Source: Lentibacillus sediminis (lineage in GTDB: Bacteria > Bacillota > Bacilli > Bacillales > Amphibacillaceae). From it: 64,000 nt of DNA. Of this stretch, positions 1 through 9,300 are shown piece after piece. Position 1 is the first letter of the stretch, and every line of letters starts with the position of its first letter. The notes below the pieces were generated by a model, which saw only the letters and a list, made by a program, of their open reading frames with translations, ran no database searches and was not told the origin of the DNA. The DNA is taken from NCBI RefSeq assembly GCF_002763455.1, contig NZ_NIXK01000002.1:248001-312000 (forward strand). Direction: 5' to 3'. The translations under genes and the position numbers were made by a program.

Positions 1-119
1 AAAATTTTCGTTTTGTCTCACTATCACAAGAATACTTTAATTGTGACACAAAAAATTCATGATCATTTTTTAGTTCCGATAATAAATATTATGTAAACTA
101 GAGGAAATTTAATTAAATC

Positions 120-152
120 GGGAGGCAGTGACCGTTCCTTTCGCTGCCTCCC
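120..152 (-). terminator. Terminator downstream of cysK
   Basis: A perfect 9-bp stem (GGGAGGCAG at 120-128 with CTGCCTCCC at 144-152) lies just past the cysK stop on the minus strand. It is followed by a T-rich but interrupted tract. Bases 1-119 are AT-rich and hold no gene I can support. Confidence 0.65.
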
Positions 153-158
153 TTTCCA

Positions 159-1079
159 TCAATCATCAAACAGATTCATGCTCAAATACCGTTCACCTGA
201 ATCCGGTGCAATACAGACAACTTTTTTTCCTGAGCCAATTCGCTTTGCAGTTTCAATTGCTGCGAAAACGGCAGCACCTCCAGATGGACCGACAAAAATA
301 CCTTCTTGACGCGCGAGCTGTTTTACCATGCTGATAGCCTGATCGTCTTCAATCCGGATAATTTCATCATAAACCTCTGTATTCAATATATCCGGCACAA
401 AACCCGGACTCGTACCGACAAGTTTATGGCTGCCTGGTTTCCCGCCAGACAGCACTGGCGATCCTTCAGGTTCCACGACAGCAATGTGTAAATCAGGCAA
501 GTTTTCCTTGAGCACCTCTCCGGTTCCTGTGACGGTTCCTCCTGTACCGGCTGTGCAGACAAAAGCATCCAGTTTGCCGTTCATCTGCTGATAGATCTCC
601 AGTGCAGTTGTCGTCCGGTGAATATCCGGATTGGCTTTATTTTCAAATTGCTGCGGAATAAAACTGCCTGGAATGCTTTTTTGCAGTTCCTGTGCCTTTT
701 TGATGGCGCCGGGCATTCTTTCTTCACTTGGAGTGAGCACGACTTCCGCACCGTACGCCTTTAGAATGTTCCGCCTTTCCAGCGTGCTGTTATCCGGCAT
801 GACCAGGATCGCCTTGTAGCCCTTTGCTGCTGCATTCATGGCAAGACCGATGCCGGTATTGCCGCTTGTCGGCTCAATAATGGTGGCGCCGGGTTTTAGG
901 TAACCTTCGTCTTCCGCTGTCTTAATCATGCTGTATGCCGCCCTGTCTTTCACGCTTTTGCTGGGGTTGAAAAATTCCAGTTTTACATAAACTTCCGCTG
1001 CCTCGTCAGGAAGAAGTTTATTTATTTTTACCATTGGTGTTGCGCCGATTAATTCTGCGATATTGTCTGCCCGGTTCAT
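159..1079 (-). CDS. cysK: Cysteine synthase (O-acetylserine sulfhydrylase)
   Basis: PLP enzyme that makes L-cysteine from O-acetylserine and sulfide in the cytoplasm. The 306 residues match the length of the CysK family. Visible motifs are SKSVKDRAA, in which K44 should form the PLP Schiff base, the substrate loop TSGNTG at about 71-76, the phosphate-binding loop GTGGT near 178 and a C-terminal PSGGAA segment. The ATG is preceded by a strong GAAGGAAGGG ribosome-binding site. The gene ends at its own hairpin and appears to be transcribed alone. No T-box or S-box leader is seen directly upstream. A paralogous role such as YtkP-like or cystathionine-forming activity cannot be excluded from sequence alone, but the CysK call is solid. 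Confidence 0.93.
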   Translation of the reverse strand: MNRADNIAELIGATPMVKINKLLPDEAAEVYVKLEFFNPSKSVKDRAAYSMIKTAEDEGYLKPGATIIEPTSGNTGIGLAMNAAAKGYKAILVMPDNSTLERRNILKAYGAEVVLTPSEERMPGAIKKAQELQKSIPGSFIPQQFENKANPDIHRTTTALEIYQQMNGKLDAFVCTAGTGGTVTGTGEVLKENLPDLHIAVVEPEGSPVLSGGKPGSHKLVGTSPGFVPDILNTEVYDEIIRIEDDQAISMVKQLARQEGIFVGPSGGAAVFAAIETAKRIGSGKKVVCIAPDSGERYLSMNLFDD

Positions 1080-1100
1080 TTATGTCCCTTCCTTCTGCTT

Positions 1101-1508
1101 TTAGCGTCTTATTCTTTCCATTTCCAGTTCCGGATTTATTTTTAAAATTTCATTAATAAATTCTTTTTCATTTTCCGGAGAGATGGAAATGATATTAAAG
1201 CGCCCGGAATTAATCTCCAGCCGGTGGATGGATAATGCAGGAGCCGCAAAAATGCTTCGATGCTTTCTAATCTGAATGATCTTCTGGATCTCTACTTTCA
1301 TCCTGATAGGACCATATTTAATTCTGATCAGGTCCCCTTCAATTTTGTAGCCGGTTTGAAACCAGAACCAAAGAAGCACCAGCGATAGTGGAAGAATAAA
1401 CAGCATGCCAAATATGTTGCCGCCTGCTATCGGTACAGCAACCCCAAACAGGGCAATTCCCCAGATGAGAATGGTCAGCCATGTATCTTTCCGGGAACGA
1501 AAATACAT
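1101..1508 (-). CDS. Small membrane protein with bacterial PH-like domain
   Basis: Unnamed 135-residue protein. The N-terminus carries two hydrophobic segments (about 10-27 and 31-50) that form a hairpin in the membrane. A soluble part of about 80 residues follows, with a pattern (YKIEGDLIRIKYGP, IQKIIQIRKHRS, LEINSGRFNIISISPEN) typical of the short bacterial PH-domain families found in Firmicutes. The start at 1508 was chosen over a longer in-frame option because AAGGGG lies about 9 nt upstream. The gene sits 21 bp upstream of cysK in the same orientation and could be cotranscribed with it. No enzymatic residue is recognisable and the function is unknown. Confidence 0.7.
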   Translation of the reverse strand: MYFRSRKDTWLTILIWGIALFGVAVPIAGGNIFGMLFILPLSLVLLWFWFQTGYKIEGDLIRIKYGPIRMKVEIQKIIQIRKHRSIFAAPALSIHRLEINSGRFNIISISPENEKEFINEILKINPELEMERIRR

Positions 1509-1602
1509 TGGAAAAACCCCTTCACTTGCGTAGTACTCCAATTATAGCTTACTTTCCCTTTTATTCCCAAGCATTTTACTGCGTCTCGCCAGCTGCGCAG
1601 AA

Positions 1603-1633
1603 AACCGGGCAGCATCAGCTCTACTGCCCGGTT
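1603..1633 (-). terminator. Terminator downstream of the Rieske oxidoreductase gene
   Basis: Ten-base arms (AACCGGGCAG at 1603-1612, CTGCCCGGTT at 1624-1633) form a hairpin right after the stop of the oxidoreductase on the minus strand. The T tract is short (TTC), so this may be a weak intrinsic or attenuating site. Confidence 0.5.
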
Positions 1634-1644
1634 CATCCAACTTA

Positions 1645-3159
1645 TTATTCGTTTACTTTTTTCAAGTCTTCCACAGCCGGTCCTTCAATTACTTCGCCAG
1701 TGGCGCCAAACCGTGAGCCGTGGCATGGACAATCCCATGTGCAGTCCCCATCATTCCACTGCACACCACAGCCTAGATGAGTACAGGTCAAATCAAGCAA
1801 GTGAACGCTGCCGCCTTTATCCTTATAGGCGCCGACATCTTCGCCGCCGACCTTCATTACTGCGCCCTGATTCTCCTGCAAATCCTCTGGTCGTGATGCA
1901 GCGGAACTGGAATCCGGATAATTCTCATCATTTTCCTCTTTTGGTTCGACATGTTCCATCTCTTTGATTTCCCGCTGCGGTGAAAAAAGCTCCTGATATG
2001 GATTGTCTTCTTTCCCACTGATGATGTCAGATAATAACTTTCCACCGGTTAAGGCGCTTGCCAGCCCCCATTTTCCAAAACCGGTAACCGTGTAGATTCC
2101 TTGCTCATCCGGATGCAGCTGGCCAATAAAGGGAATTCTGTCGGCTGATATATAATCATGGGAAGACCATTGATATGCAACTTCCTTATTGCCATGAAGT
2201 TCATCTGCATATGTCTTCAGTTCTTTATAGCGTTTTTCGGAAGAAAGTCCGTCTCCGGTTGGGTGACTTTCCCCGCCAACCAGAATGTAATCCTCCCCGT
2301 CTGCCTTCATTTTCCGTATCGTACGTTTTGGCAGATCAGCATTTATATATACTCCATCTGGAAACTCTTTATCTGTTTTTACTGCAAGGGCATAAGAGCT
2401 TTCCGGATTAAGATTCGCAGAGTAAAAGTTTTCCTCCCGTTCATCTATCGGCAAGTGAGTGGCCTGGACCAAGTGACGGCAGGTGACCGTATGCCCTGCA
2501 TCAGTTTTTCCGAGGACTTTTTCTCCATCTATTTCTGCTTCCATCAGTTTGGAATGCTCAAATATCTTTGCTCCTTTTGTCTCCAATTCCTTGAGCAGTC
2601 CATTGAGGAATTTTACCGGGTGGAACTGTGCCTGGTTGCGCATCATCACCGCAGCCTCTACATCGATATTTAATGGAAGATTTTCAATGAACGCTCCCTC
2701 TATTCCTAATTTCTCATATGCTTCTGCTTCTTTTTTTACCTTGTCTCTGTTTTTGGCATCCTGGGTAAATACGAATGCATCCTGTTCCTCAAGATCAGCG
2801 TCGATGTTATGTTTTTCAGCAAGCTCTCTGGCTAAAGCGATGCCCTCCATATTCGCCTGATAGTAAAGCTTGGCCATATCCTGACCATAGCGGTTGATCA
2901 GTTCATCATAGATCAGATTATGCTGCGCAGTAAGCTTGGCTGTTGTAAAACCAGTTGTGCCGCTCATTATCTCCCGGGCTTCCAAAAGAGCTACCTTAAA
3001 GCCTTTTTCTGCAAGAAGATATGCCGAAGCTATTCCGGCAATGCCCGCACCGGCGACAAGAACATCCACCTCCAGATTTTCATTCAGTTTATCATATGTT
3101 CTTTTTTCGCCTGTCTGTCTCCAAAATGATTGAATGTGTGTTGAATTAGCTGCAGTCAA
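1645..3159 (-). CDS. yhfW: FAD-dependent oxidoreductase with C-terminal Rieske [2Fe-2S] domain (YhfW-like)
   Basis: A DAO/GlpO-type flavoprotein fused to a Rieske domain; substrate unknown. The N-terminal Rossmann fingerprint VLVAGAGIAGIASAYLLAE binds FAD. A large DAO domain runs to about residue 400. After an acidic linker the C-terminal 90 residues contain CTHLGC and CPCHGS, which together supply the two Cys and two His ligands of a Rieske cluster. The start is taken as TTG at 3159, because GGGAGGT lies 8 nt in front of it. An upstream in-frame TTG at 3174 would place that ribosome-binding site inside the gene. Length (504) agrees with B. subtilis YhfW. Physiological electron donor and acceptor are not predictable here. 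Confidence 0.85.
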   Translation of the reverse strand: MTAANSTHIQSFWRQTGEKRTYDKLNENLEVDVLVAGAGIAGIASAYLLAEKGFKVALLEAREIMSGTTGFTTAKLTAQHNLIYDELINRYGQDMAKLYYQANMEGIALARELAEKHNIDADLEEQDAFVFTQDAKNRDKVKKEAEAYEKLGIEGAFIENLPLNIDVEAAVMMRNQAQFHPVKFLNGLLKELETKGAKIFEHSKLMEAEIDGEKVLGKTDAGHTVTCRHLVQATHLPIDEREENFYSANLNPESSYALAVKTDKEFPDGVYINADLPKRTIRKMKADGEDYILVGGESHPTGDGLSSEKRYKELKTYADELHGNKEVAYQWSSHDYISADRIPFIGQLHPDEQGIYTVTGFGKWGLASALTGGKLLSDIISGKEDNPYQELFSPQREIKEMEHVEPKEENDENYPDSSSAASRPEDLQENQGAVMKVGGEDVGAYKDKGGSVHLLDLTCTHLGCGVQWNDGDCTWDCPCHGSRFGATGEVIEGPAVEDLKKVNE

Positions 3160-3242
3160 AAAATTACCTCCCAATGAATGGTTCTATTTTTCTCTTACCT
3201 GATTGCTGTAAAGCTAAACCTTTTGGGAGGATATTGAAGCGA

Positions 3243-4091
3243 TTAATTCATCAGGCGGTCAATGTGTGTCTTCAGACTATTGATATAATCATCGCTCAAC
3301 AATCCAGTTCCACCACGGATTATTTCGGTGGCATAGTGCTCGGTTGGCTTCGTTTCCTTACTTTTTTCTATGCCAATAAAGGTGAGCGCCTCCACCTTTT
3401 CTCCCTGCGGCAATTCAAGGAGCACAACGGCAGGACGGTAAGCCTGCTTGTACACACCTTCCCGTTCATACAAATAATCGATCGCTTCCAGGGGAACTTT
3501 ATATACAGCTCCTTCGACCACTTCCTCTCTGGATTCAATGATATCTGCCTTTCCACCGTCTGCTGAATTGCGGGTGAAACGGAAGCCGTGATCATGCAGT
3601 AGTCCTTTGCCTGTGATCGCTGAAAAATACTGCTCTACATTTGCCAGCCGAAAACGTTCATCATCCATACACGAACCATAGGCAAAATAATAGATCGACT
3701 CACGTTTCAAATAGTGGTAAACTTTCCAATCTCCAAATGGGGTTTCCTTATTGGATTGGGCCAATTCTGCTCCGGTGATAAACGTGAGAGCGTCGACCTT
3801 CTCACTCTTATCATTCCAAACAGAAACAGTGATTCGCTCATACAAATTATCACTGGCATTTTCCTTATATTCCTCAAGCTGGTTTATCTTTTGCAATTGT
3901 TCCTCAGTTACCTGATAAATCTCCCCATAGATACGTTTATTTTCCTCTCGTTTCATAACAGGATAACCGCGTCCTGTATCAAACAGGGCACCCTTCACCC
4001 AGGCCTGCTGGTAAACAAGTACCGCATCATGCAAATAATGATGATTTTTCTCTCCACGCAATAACGTGCCATAAACAAAAAGATAATTCAT
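3243..4091 (-). CDS. ykqA: Tandem-domain gamma-glutamylcyclotransferase-like protein (YkqA-like)
   Basis: Two gamma-glutamylcyclotransferase (AIG2/BtrG-like) domains in one chain of 282 residues. Domain 1 starts with the signature FVYGTLLRGEKNH and contains the likely catalytic Glu in INQLEEY. Domain 2 starts with YFAYGSCMDDERF at about residue 135 and has its candidate Glu in YLYEREGVY. Both halves therefore look catalytically competent. Family members release 5-oxoproline from gamma-glutamyl amines or peptides; the substrate here is unknown. The start at 4091 is set by GGGGAGGAAATACG directly upstream. The gene diverges from the zinc alcohol dehydrogenase across 224 bp. Confidence 0.8.
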   Translation of the reverse strand: MNYLFVYGTLLRGEKNHHYLHDAVLVYQQAWVKGALFDTGRGYPVMKREENKRIYGEIYQVTEEQLQKINQLEEYKENASDNLYERITVSVWNDKSEKVDALTFITGAELAQSNKETPFGDWKVYHYLKRESIYYFAYGSCMDDERFRLANVEQYFSAITGKGLLHDHGFRFTRNSADGGKADIIESREEVVEGAVYKVPLEAIDYLYEREGVYKQAYRPAVVLLELPQGEKVEALTFIGIEKSKETKPTEHYATEIIRGGTGLLSDDYINSLKTHIDRLMN

Positions 4092-4170
4092 CGTATTTCC
4101 TCCCCGAAAAATCATTGTTTCTTCCAACGTACACCAGCTTCCCACAGTAAGTCAACGAGAGGAGGGCCAG

Positions 4171-4256
4171 GGGTATGCCTATATACCCAGCAGTGTATAA
4201 AGTCCAACTTGTGGGGTATATAAGGGTACACCCTTGGGTATGCCCATTACCCGGTC
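4171..4256 (+). promoter_or_regulatory. GGGTA/TACCC-rich control region of the alcohol dehydrogenase gene
   Basis: Several interlocking inverted repeats occur here: GGGTAT-N6-ATACCC at 4171-4188, TACACCC-TT-GGGTATG around 4227-4242, and GGGTA-N7-TACCC at about 4236-4252. GTATAA (4195-4200), 13 nt, GGGTAT (4214-4219) also fits the general-stress SigB promoter pattern. Both readings, a CsoR/FrmR-like operator and a SigB promoter, are inference from motif shape. Confidence 0.4.
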
Positions 4257-4315
4257 GTATAAATTGGGGCGTTTAGTAAAATTTAAGGAAAAGGCACGTA
4301 AAAGGAGATAAATTA

Positions 4316-5449
4316 ATGAAGGCTGTTACCTATCAAGGAAAACAGGAAATTGCTGTGAAAACGGTAGAAGCGCCAACGATCCAGGATTCGGAAGATGTCA
4401 TTATCCGTGTGACGTCAACCGCAATATGCGGCTCCGACCTGCATTTGTATCAGGGCAATTTTCCCTTGCCGATTGGCTATATCATCGGACATGAACCGAT
4501 GGGAATTGTAGAAGAGACAGGACCCGATGTCACTAAGGTGAAAAAAGGTGACCGTGTGGTAATCCCGTTTACCGTGGCGTGCGGCAACTGTGAGTACTGC
4601 AATCACCATCAGGAGAGTCAATGTGACAATTCCAACCCGCATTATGATTCCGGTGGTTATTTCGGCTATTCCGAGAAGTTTGGGAACTACCCAGGCGGGC
4701 AGGCAGAGTATTTACGTGTGCCTTTCGGAAACTATACGCCATTTCTGATACCGGAGAACTGCGAATTGGAGGATGAAAAACTGCTGTTTCTTTCCGATGT
4801 GCTCCCTACCGCCTATTGGAGTGTGGAGCATGCCGGAGTCAAGCCGGGCGATACAGTGATTGTGCTTGGCTGCGGGCCGATTGGGTTAATGGCACAGAAA
4901 TTTGCCTGGCAGAAAGGGGCAGAACGAGTCATTGCTGTAGATCATCTGGATTACCGGCTCAAATCTGCCAGACAAACCAATAAAACAGAAGTGTTTGATT
5001 TCACGGAAGACAAGGATATGGGAGAAACCCTGAAAGAGATCACCAAAGGCGGTGCAGACAAGGTAATTGATTGCGTGGGGATGGATGGCAAAAAATCCCC
5101 GCTGGAATATGTGGAACAAAAACTGAAATTGCAGGGCGGCACGCTGGGACCGATTCAAATCGCCACAAAAGCAGTAAAAAAATGGGGTACTGTTCAACTT
5201 ACCGGGGTGTACGGCGGGCTTTACAATATGTTTCCGCTGGGGCCATTCTTTGTCCGTAATGTAACCTTGAAAATGGGACAGGCACCTGCCAGGAGTTATA
5301 TGGATAAACTGTATAAGCAAATTGTGAACGAAGAGATAGATCCGACTGACATTATTACCCATTCCCTGCCTTTAGCAGAAGCGTCTTATGGCTACGATAT
5401 TTTTAATGAGCGTAAAGATTCCTGTATTAAGGTGGTTTTGAAACCATAA
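4316..5449 (+). CDS. Zinc-dependent alcohol/aldehyde dehydrogenase (formaldehyde dehydrogenase-like MDR)
   Basis: Medium-chain dehydrogenase/reductase of 377 residues, NAD(P)-linked. Catalytic zinc ligands are C38 (AICGSD) and H59-E60 (GHE), plus a probable Asp in LSDVLPTAYW. The structural zinc site is C89, C92, C95 and C103. The Rossmann loop is LGCGPIG near residue 185. The insert GGYFGYSEKFGNYPGGQAEY and the DVLPT motif resemble glutathione-independent formaldehyde dehydrogenases and the AdhB-type enzymes of bacilli. AAAAGGAGATAAATTA precedes the ATG. It is monocistronic, closed by a strong hairpin, and preceded by an unusual promoter region. The exact substrate cannot be read from sequence. 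Confidence 0.85.
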   Translation: MKAVTYQGKQEIAVKTVEAPTIQDSEDVIIRVTSTAICGSDLHLYQGNFPLPIGYIIGHEPMGIVEETGPDVTKVKKGDRVVIPFTVACGNCEYCNHHQESQCDNSNPHYDSGGYFGYSEKFGNYPGGQAEYLRVPFGNYTPFLIPENCELEDEKLLFLSDVLPTAYWSVEHAGVKPGDTVIVLGCGPIGLMAQKFAWQKGAERVIAVDHLDYRLKSARQTNKTEVFDFTEDKDMGETLKEITKGGADKVIDCVGMDGKKSPLEYVEQKLKLQGGTLGPIQIATKAVKKWGTVQLTGVYGGLYNMFPLGPFFVRNVTLKMGQAPARSYMDKLYKQIVNEEIDPTDIITHSLPLAEASYGYDIFNERKDSCIKVVLKP

Positions 5450-5476
5450 AAAAGTCGCCCGCTCAGGCGACTTTTT
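5448..5476. terminator. Bidirectional terminator between adh and ypcP
   Basis: An A-tract, the stem AGTCGCC...GGCGACT, and a T-tract form a symmetric intrinsic terminator. It serves the plus-strand dehydrogenase and the convergent minus-strand ypcP-dynA unit. Confidence 0.85.
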
Positions 5477-5485
5477 ATCGATCTA

Positions 5486-6349
5486 TTACAGTAATTTAGC
5501 GAGATTCCGAAATTCCAGCTCTGTGAATTTCTCCCCTACTTTATTCTTATCATACTGCCAGATGGCTTGGGGCAGTTCACAATGGACCGGCACATCACAT
5601 TTGATCTCGGCCAGTTGTCTCGACAGCTGCAGCATGTCCATATTTGCTTTAATCTTTGTTTGTACGCCTTTTGGCAATTGTTCAAGATTCTCCAGCAGCT
5701 GATCAATCGTTTCATACTCCTGAATCAATTTGAGGGCTGTTTTTTCTCCAATTCCTTTTACACCAGGATAATTGTCCGAGGTGTCTCCCATCAGGCCTTT
5801 TAAGTCAATAATCTGCTTTGGTGTAATTCCCTTTTTCTCATAAAAATTGCTGGCATTAAACCTTTCGTAATTACCAATCCCTTTTTTCATGATCGCTACC
5901 TCAATGCCTTCATCCACAAGCTGCAGAATATCCTGATCACCCGTCAGAATAACCACGTCATTCTCCTTCTGGTAAGCTTTTGCCAAGGTGCCGATACAGT
6001 CATCTGCCTCAAAGTTTTCTATACCGATATTGGGCATATTAAAGCTTTCCGTAACTTCTTTTACCAGATCAAACTGCGGAACCAGCTCGACCGGCGGTTC
6101 CCCTCTGTTTGCTTTATATCCTTCATACATCTCTGTGCGAAAGGTTTTGCTCCCCATATCCCAGCAGCAGATCACATGGGTCGGATGAAAGGTATTTACC
6201 GCATCGAGAAAATAACGCATAAACTGATACACCCCGTTCGTCGGGAGACCTCTATTTGTCATCATAAAATTTCCGCGAAAAGCGGTGGCAAAGAAACCTC
6301 GGAATAGTAGCGCCATGCCATCAACCAGCAGCACTTTTTGTCTATCCAA
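5486..6349 (-). CDS. ypcP: 5'-3' exonuclease / flap endonuclease-like protein (YpcP)
   Basis: A stand-alone version of the 5' nuclease domain of DNA polymerase I (287 residues). Acidic metal-binding motifs are visible: LLVDGMALLFR at the N-terminus, ENFEADDCIGTLA, LTGDQDILQLV and LMGDTSDNYPGVKGIGEKTA, which also contains the helix-hairpin-helix DNA-binding loop. It is expected to remove RNA primers and flaps during lagging-strand maturation and repair. The start is a TTG that follows the dynA stop codon without a gap. AGAGGAG inside the end of dynA is the likely ribosome-binding site, so the two genes are translationally coupled. Confidence 0.9.
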   Translation of the reverse strand: MDRQKVLLVDGMALLFRGFFATAFRGNFMMTNRGLPTNGVYQFMRYFLDAVNTFHPTHVICCWDMGSKTFRTEMYEGYKANRGEPPVELVPQFDLVKEVTESFNMPNIGIENFEADDCIGTLAKAYQKENDVVILTGDQDILQLVDEGIEVAIMKKGIGNYERFNASNFYEKKGITPKQIIDLKGLMGDTSDNYPGVKGIGEKTALKLIQEYETIDQLLENLEQLPKGVQTKIKANMDMLQLSRQLAEIKCDVPVHCELPQAIWQYDKNKVGEKFTELEFRNLAKLL

Positions 6350-9300
6350 TTATCCCATCTCCTCTTCCTTATATTGATTGGTAATCTCCTGCAGCATCTG
6401 CTGTTTTTCCTGTAAAAACTCCATATCCGCAGGTGTGTCCATCATTTCCAAATGCCGGGTAATATGCTCATCAGCCCGCTTCCATGCTTCGTTTATTTTC
6501 TGATTCGCTGCACGATTCCATTGCTTTTGATAGTGCTCTTGCATCAGCGACTGGTTTTCCTGCAGATAGGCTTTCATATGATCGCTTAAAACGGTGAAAA
6601 TTTGTTCTTTCATTTGTTCTTTTTCATTGTTAACAAAGAAAGCTTTTGTTCCTCGATAACCAGCTAAAATCTTGGCAAATTCGGTCAGTTCGAGATGCTG
6701 AAATGCTCGCTGATAGGAGGGTGTTTCCAGATCAGCAGGTGTGATTTCCGGCAGCTTAAATGTCTCATCGGTTTCCCTTGAGGATTTAGCCAGACGCTGT
6801 TGAAGCTGGTCCTCACAGCTGGCGATATAGGATTCCAGTCTTAGAGAAACTGCCTGTAGCTCCTGCTTTATCTCCCTTCCTGCATAATCAATCAGCTGCT
6901 GGAGGGCAGTTTTTAATTGCGTCACTGCCTTTTTCCCCGACTCGGTGATGGTCGTTGGGTTAAATGATTCCTTAAACATGTCATGGTAGCGGATCGAAAG
7001 ACGTTCATGAATATAATAGACTTGTTTTTCTGTCTTTTGCTTAATTTGTTCACTGAAAAGATCAGTTTCCACCCCAGTAATCACCTGTTCAAGCAACACC
7101 TTTTTACGAAGCAGTTCCTGTCTGTGATCTTCTTTTTCCGCTGCATCAAGCTGGATGGTCTTCATGTAATCCTTTAGCGCCTGATCCGCCCTCCTGATGT
7201 CCTCTATTGCTGATTGAACCGTCAATGCCTGCAAATCATTATGAATGAAACCGAAAAATTCTCTTTCCAGTTCTTCCATATTTGCATTCAGACTCTGCCC
7301 CAGTTTCTTTTCTTTCACCGCCTGTTTGCTCGAGACGGGAAAAAGGCGCGGCAAACGTATTCCCAATAGCAGCAGCTGTTCCTGGACATAATTCGTGACC
7401 AGCTTCAATTCCTGGTGGTCGGCAGCCAAATCTGCAGCATTAACAATAAAAAACATTTTATCCATGGCAAATGCGTCTTTTACACGACCCAGCTGCATGA
7501 GAAAATCTTTATCAGCACGGGACAGGGCGTGATTGTAATAAGTGACATAAAGAATGGCATCCGCATGTTTGATATAGTCAAACGATACATTAGTATGCCG
7601 CGCATTGACCGAATCGGCTCCCGGGGTGTCCACAAGCGTAATCCCTTTTCTGGTGACGGAGCAATCATAATAAAAATCCACGGAATCAATATAACAGGCT
7701 TTCGTTTCATCCGTAACATAAGAGGCGAACGCTTCCTGCGATACCGTAATTGTTTCTCCAATGTTTTCCTTGTTTTGCGGGTAGCCGGCAATGACTGCCT
7801 GTAAATAAGTTTGATGCATATTGCTTAATGTCTCGCTCTGATCAATTTTTTCTTCGCTGATCCAATTAAGCATTCCGTTAAGGTTCTTCTCACTTGGCGA
7901 TAAATGCTTCGTGATCTCCAATAAATCAGTCCGTAAGCTATCCTCATCCTTCAGGGTGATAACGGCAGTCCCGTGCCTCCTTTCTGCGGTGACTGGGCGA
8001 ATTCGTGTTACCGCAGCAGTCGTTGGGTTGGGCGAAACAGCCAAAACCGTGTCTCCAAGGAGAGCATTGGCAAAAGAAGATTTGCCGGCACTAAAGGCAC
8101 CGAACAAGGCAATCGTATAGCTTCGATTAGCTAAACTTTCCTCTTTTGCATGCAAGTCTGGAACGAAGGAGTTGAACCCTGGCAGATCATTGATAATTTT
8201 AAGTGTCTCGTTCACGCTTTGCCGGACTTTTTCTGCAGGTGTCTGGTTTTTGTTCTCTTCCCGCGGCTTGCTGGCAATTTTGTCTTGCTTTGGAGATGCT
8301 TGCCGCTTGTTATTTCTTGTTGTATCGGCGTCTTTTATAACCAGTTCAGATCTGGATCTGATCACTTCCTCTATTAGCACCCTGCCTGAATCGCCAAGTG
8401 TTGGATCGGAGTACTGCCGGTGCAGCAGTTCGCGTGCTTCTTTCCATTGCGACTGAAGTTCCGATCGTTTTCTGGATTGCTTTTGTAAATGTTCCAGCCG
8501 GGAAAGCCTGTCCTCGGTTTCTTTGATAAATTGCCTGTTTTTCTGACAGACCGCCTCCTCAACAGCAGTCCATATATCGTTAGCTTTTTGTTTATAACGC
8601 CGTTTCACATCAGCTGCAATGTCATTGGTATAATTCAGCAAATAATCCCCGTTTAATTTGGCTCCTGGCTTTAACAGGCGCTGCAAATCCTTTATTGTAT
8701 AATTAATTTTGAGGTCCTGCAGCCTTTTTTGCAGACTGGGATCATCCACCTGATAACTATTTAGTACTTGTAGCAGTTTATCACGCAGTTTCCACTGAAC
8801 GGCTGCCTCGATATTCTCCTGGAGAGCCATTAAGAAATCATCTGTTCTAGCCTTTCTTTCCTCCGTTGTTTTTTTCTTTGAAGCAAATATTCCCACCTTG
8901 AAATTTTTTTCCTGGGACACGAGAAACCGTTCTGCTTTATCACGAAGGTCTGCCGGCATTAAATAAGCATTTTTCAGCGTATTGTTCAATTCCTGTTTAT
9001 ACTTGCTTCCCATATCAGCAGGCTCGTTCTTTTGCTCCATAAGCTCACGTTTTAATTCCTCTTTTTCAAGAAAAAGAGCTTCAATAGGACTAATTGCTTC
9101 TTCCTCGTATTCCGCGAGCATTTCTTCATAGTTGGACTGAAGAAATGCTTCGTGCTCCCTGACTACCTGTTTAACAGATGCATCGATATTCCAATGCGAT
9201 TCTTTTTCTTTCATCATCTCATTAACTGTTTGTTGTATAGCAGGAAACTGATTATGGCTCGCCCCTTGTTCTTTCAGAGAGGAATAAAACACGCTGGTGG

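Noticed and set aside
128-334. Short plus-strand reading frames opposite cysK
   Set aside because: They run antisense to a clear cysteine synthase, lack ribosome-binding sites and code for no known family.
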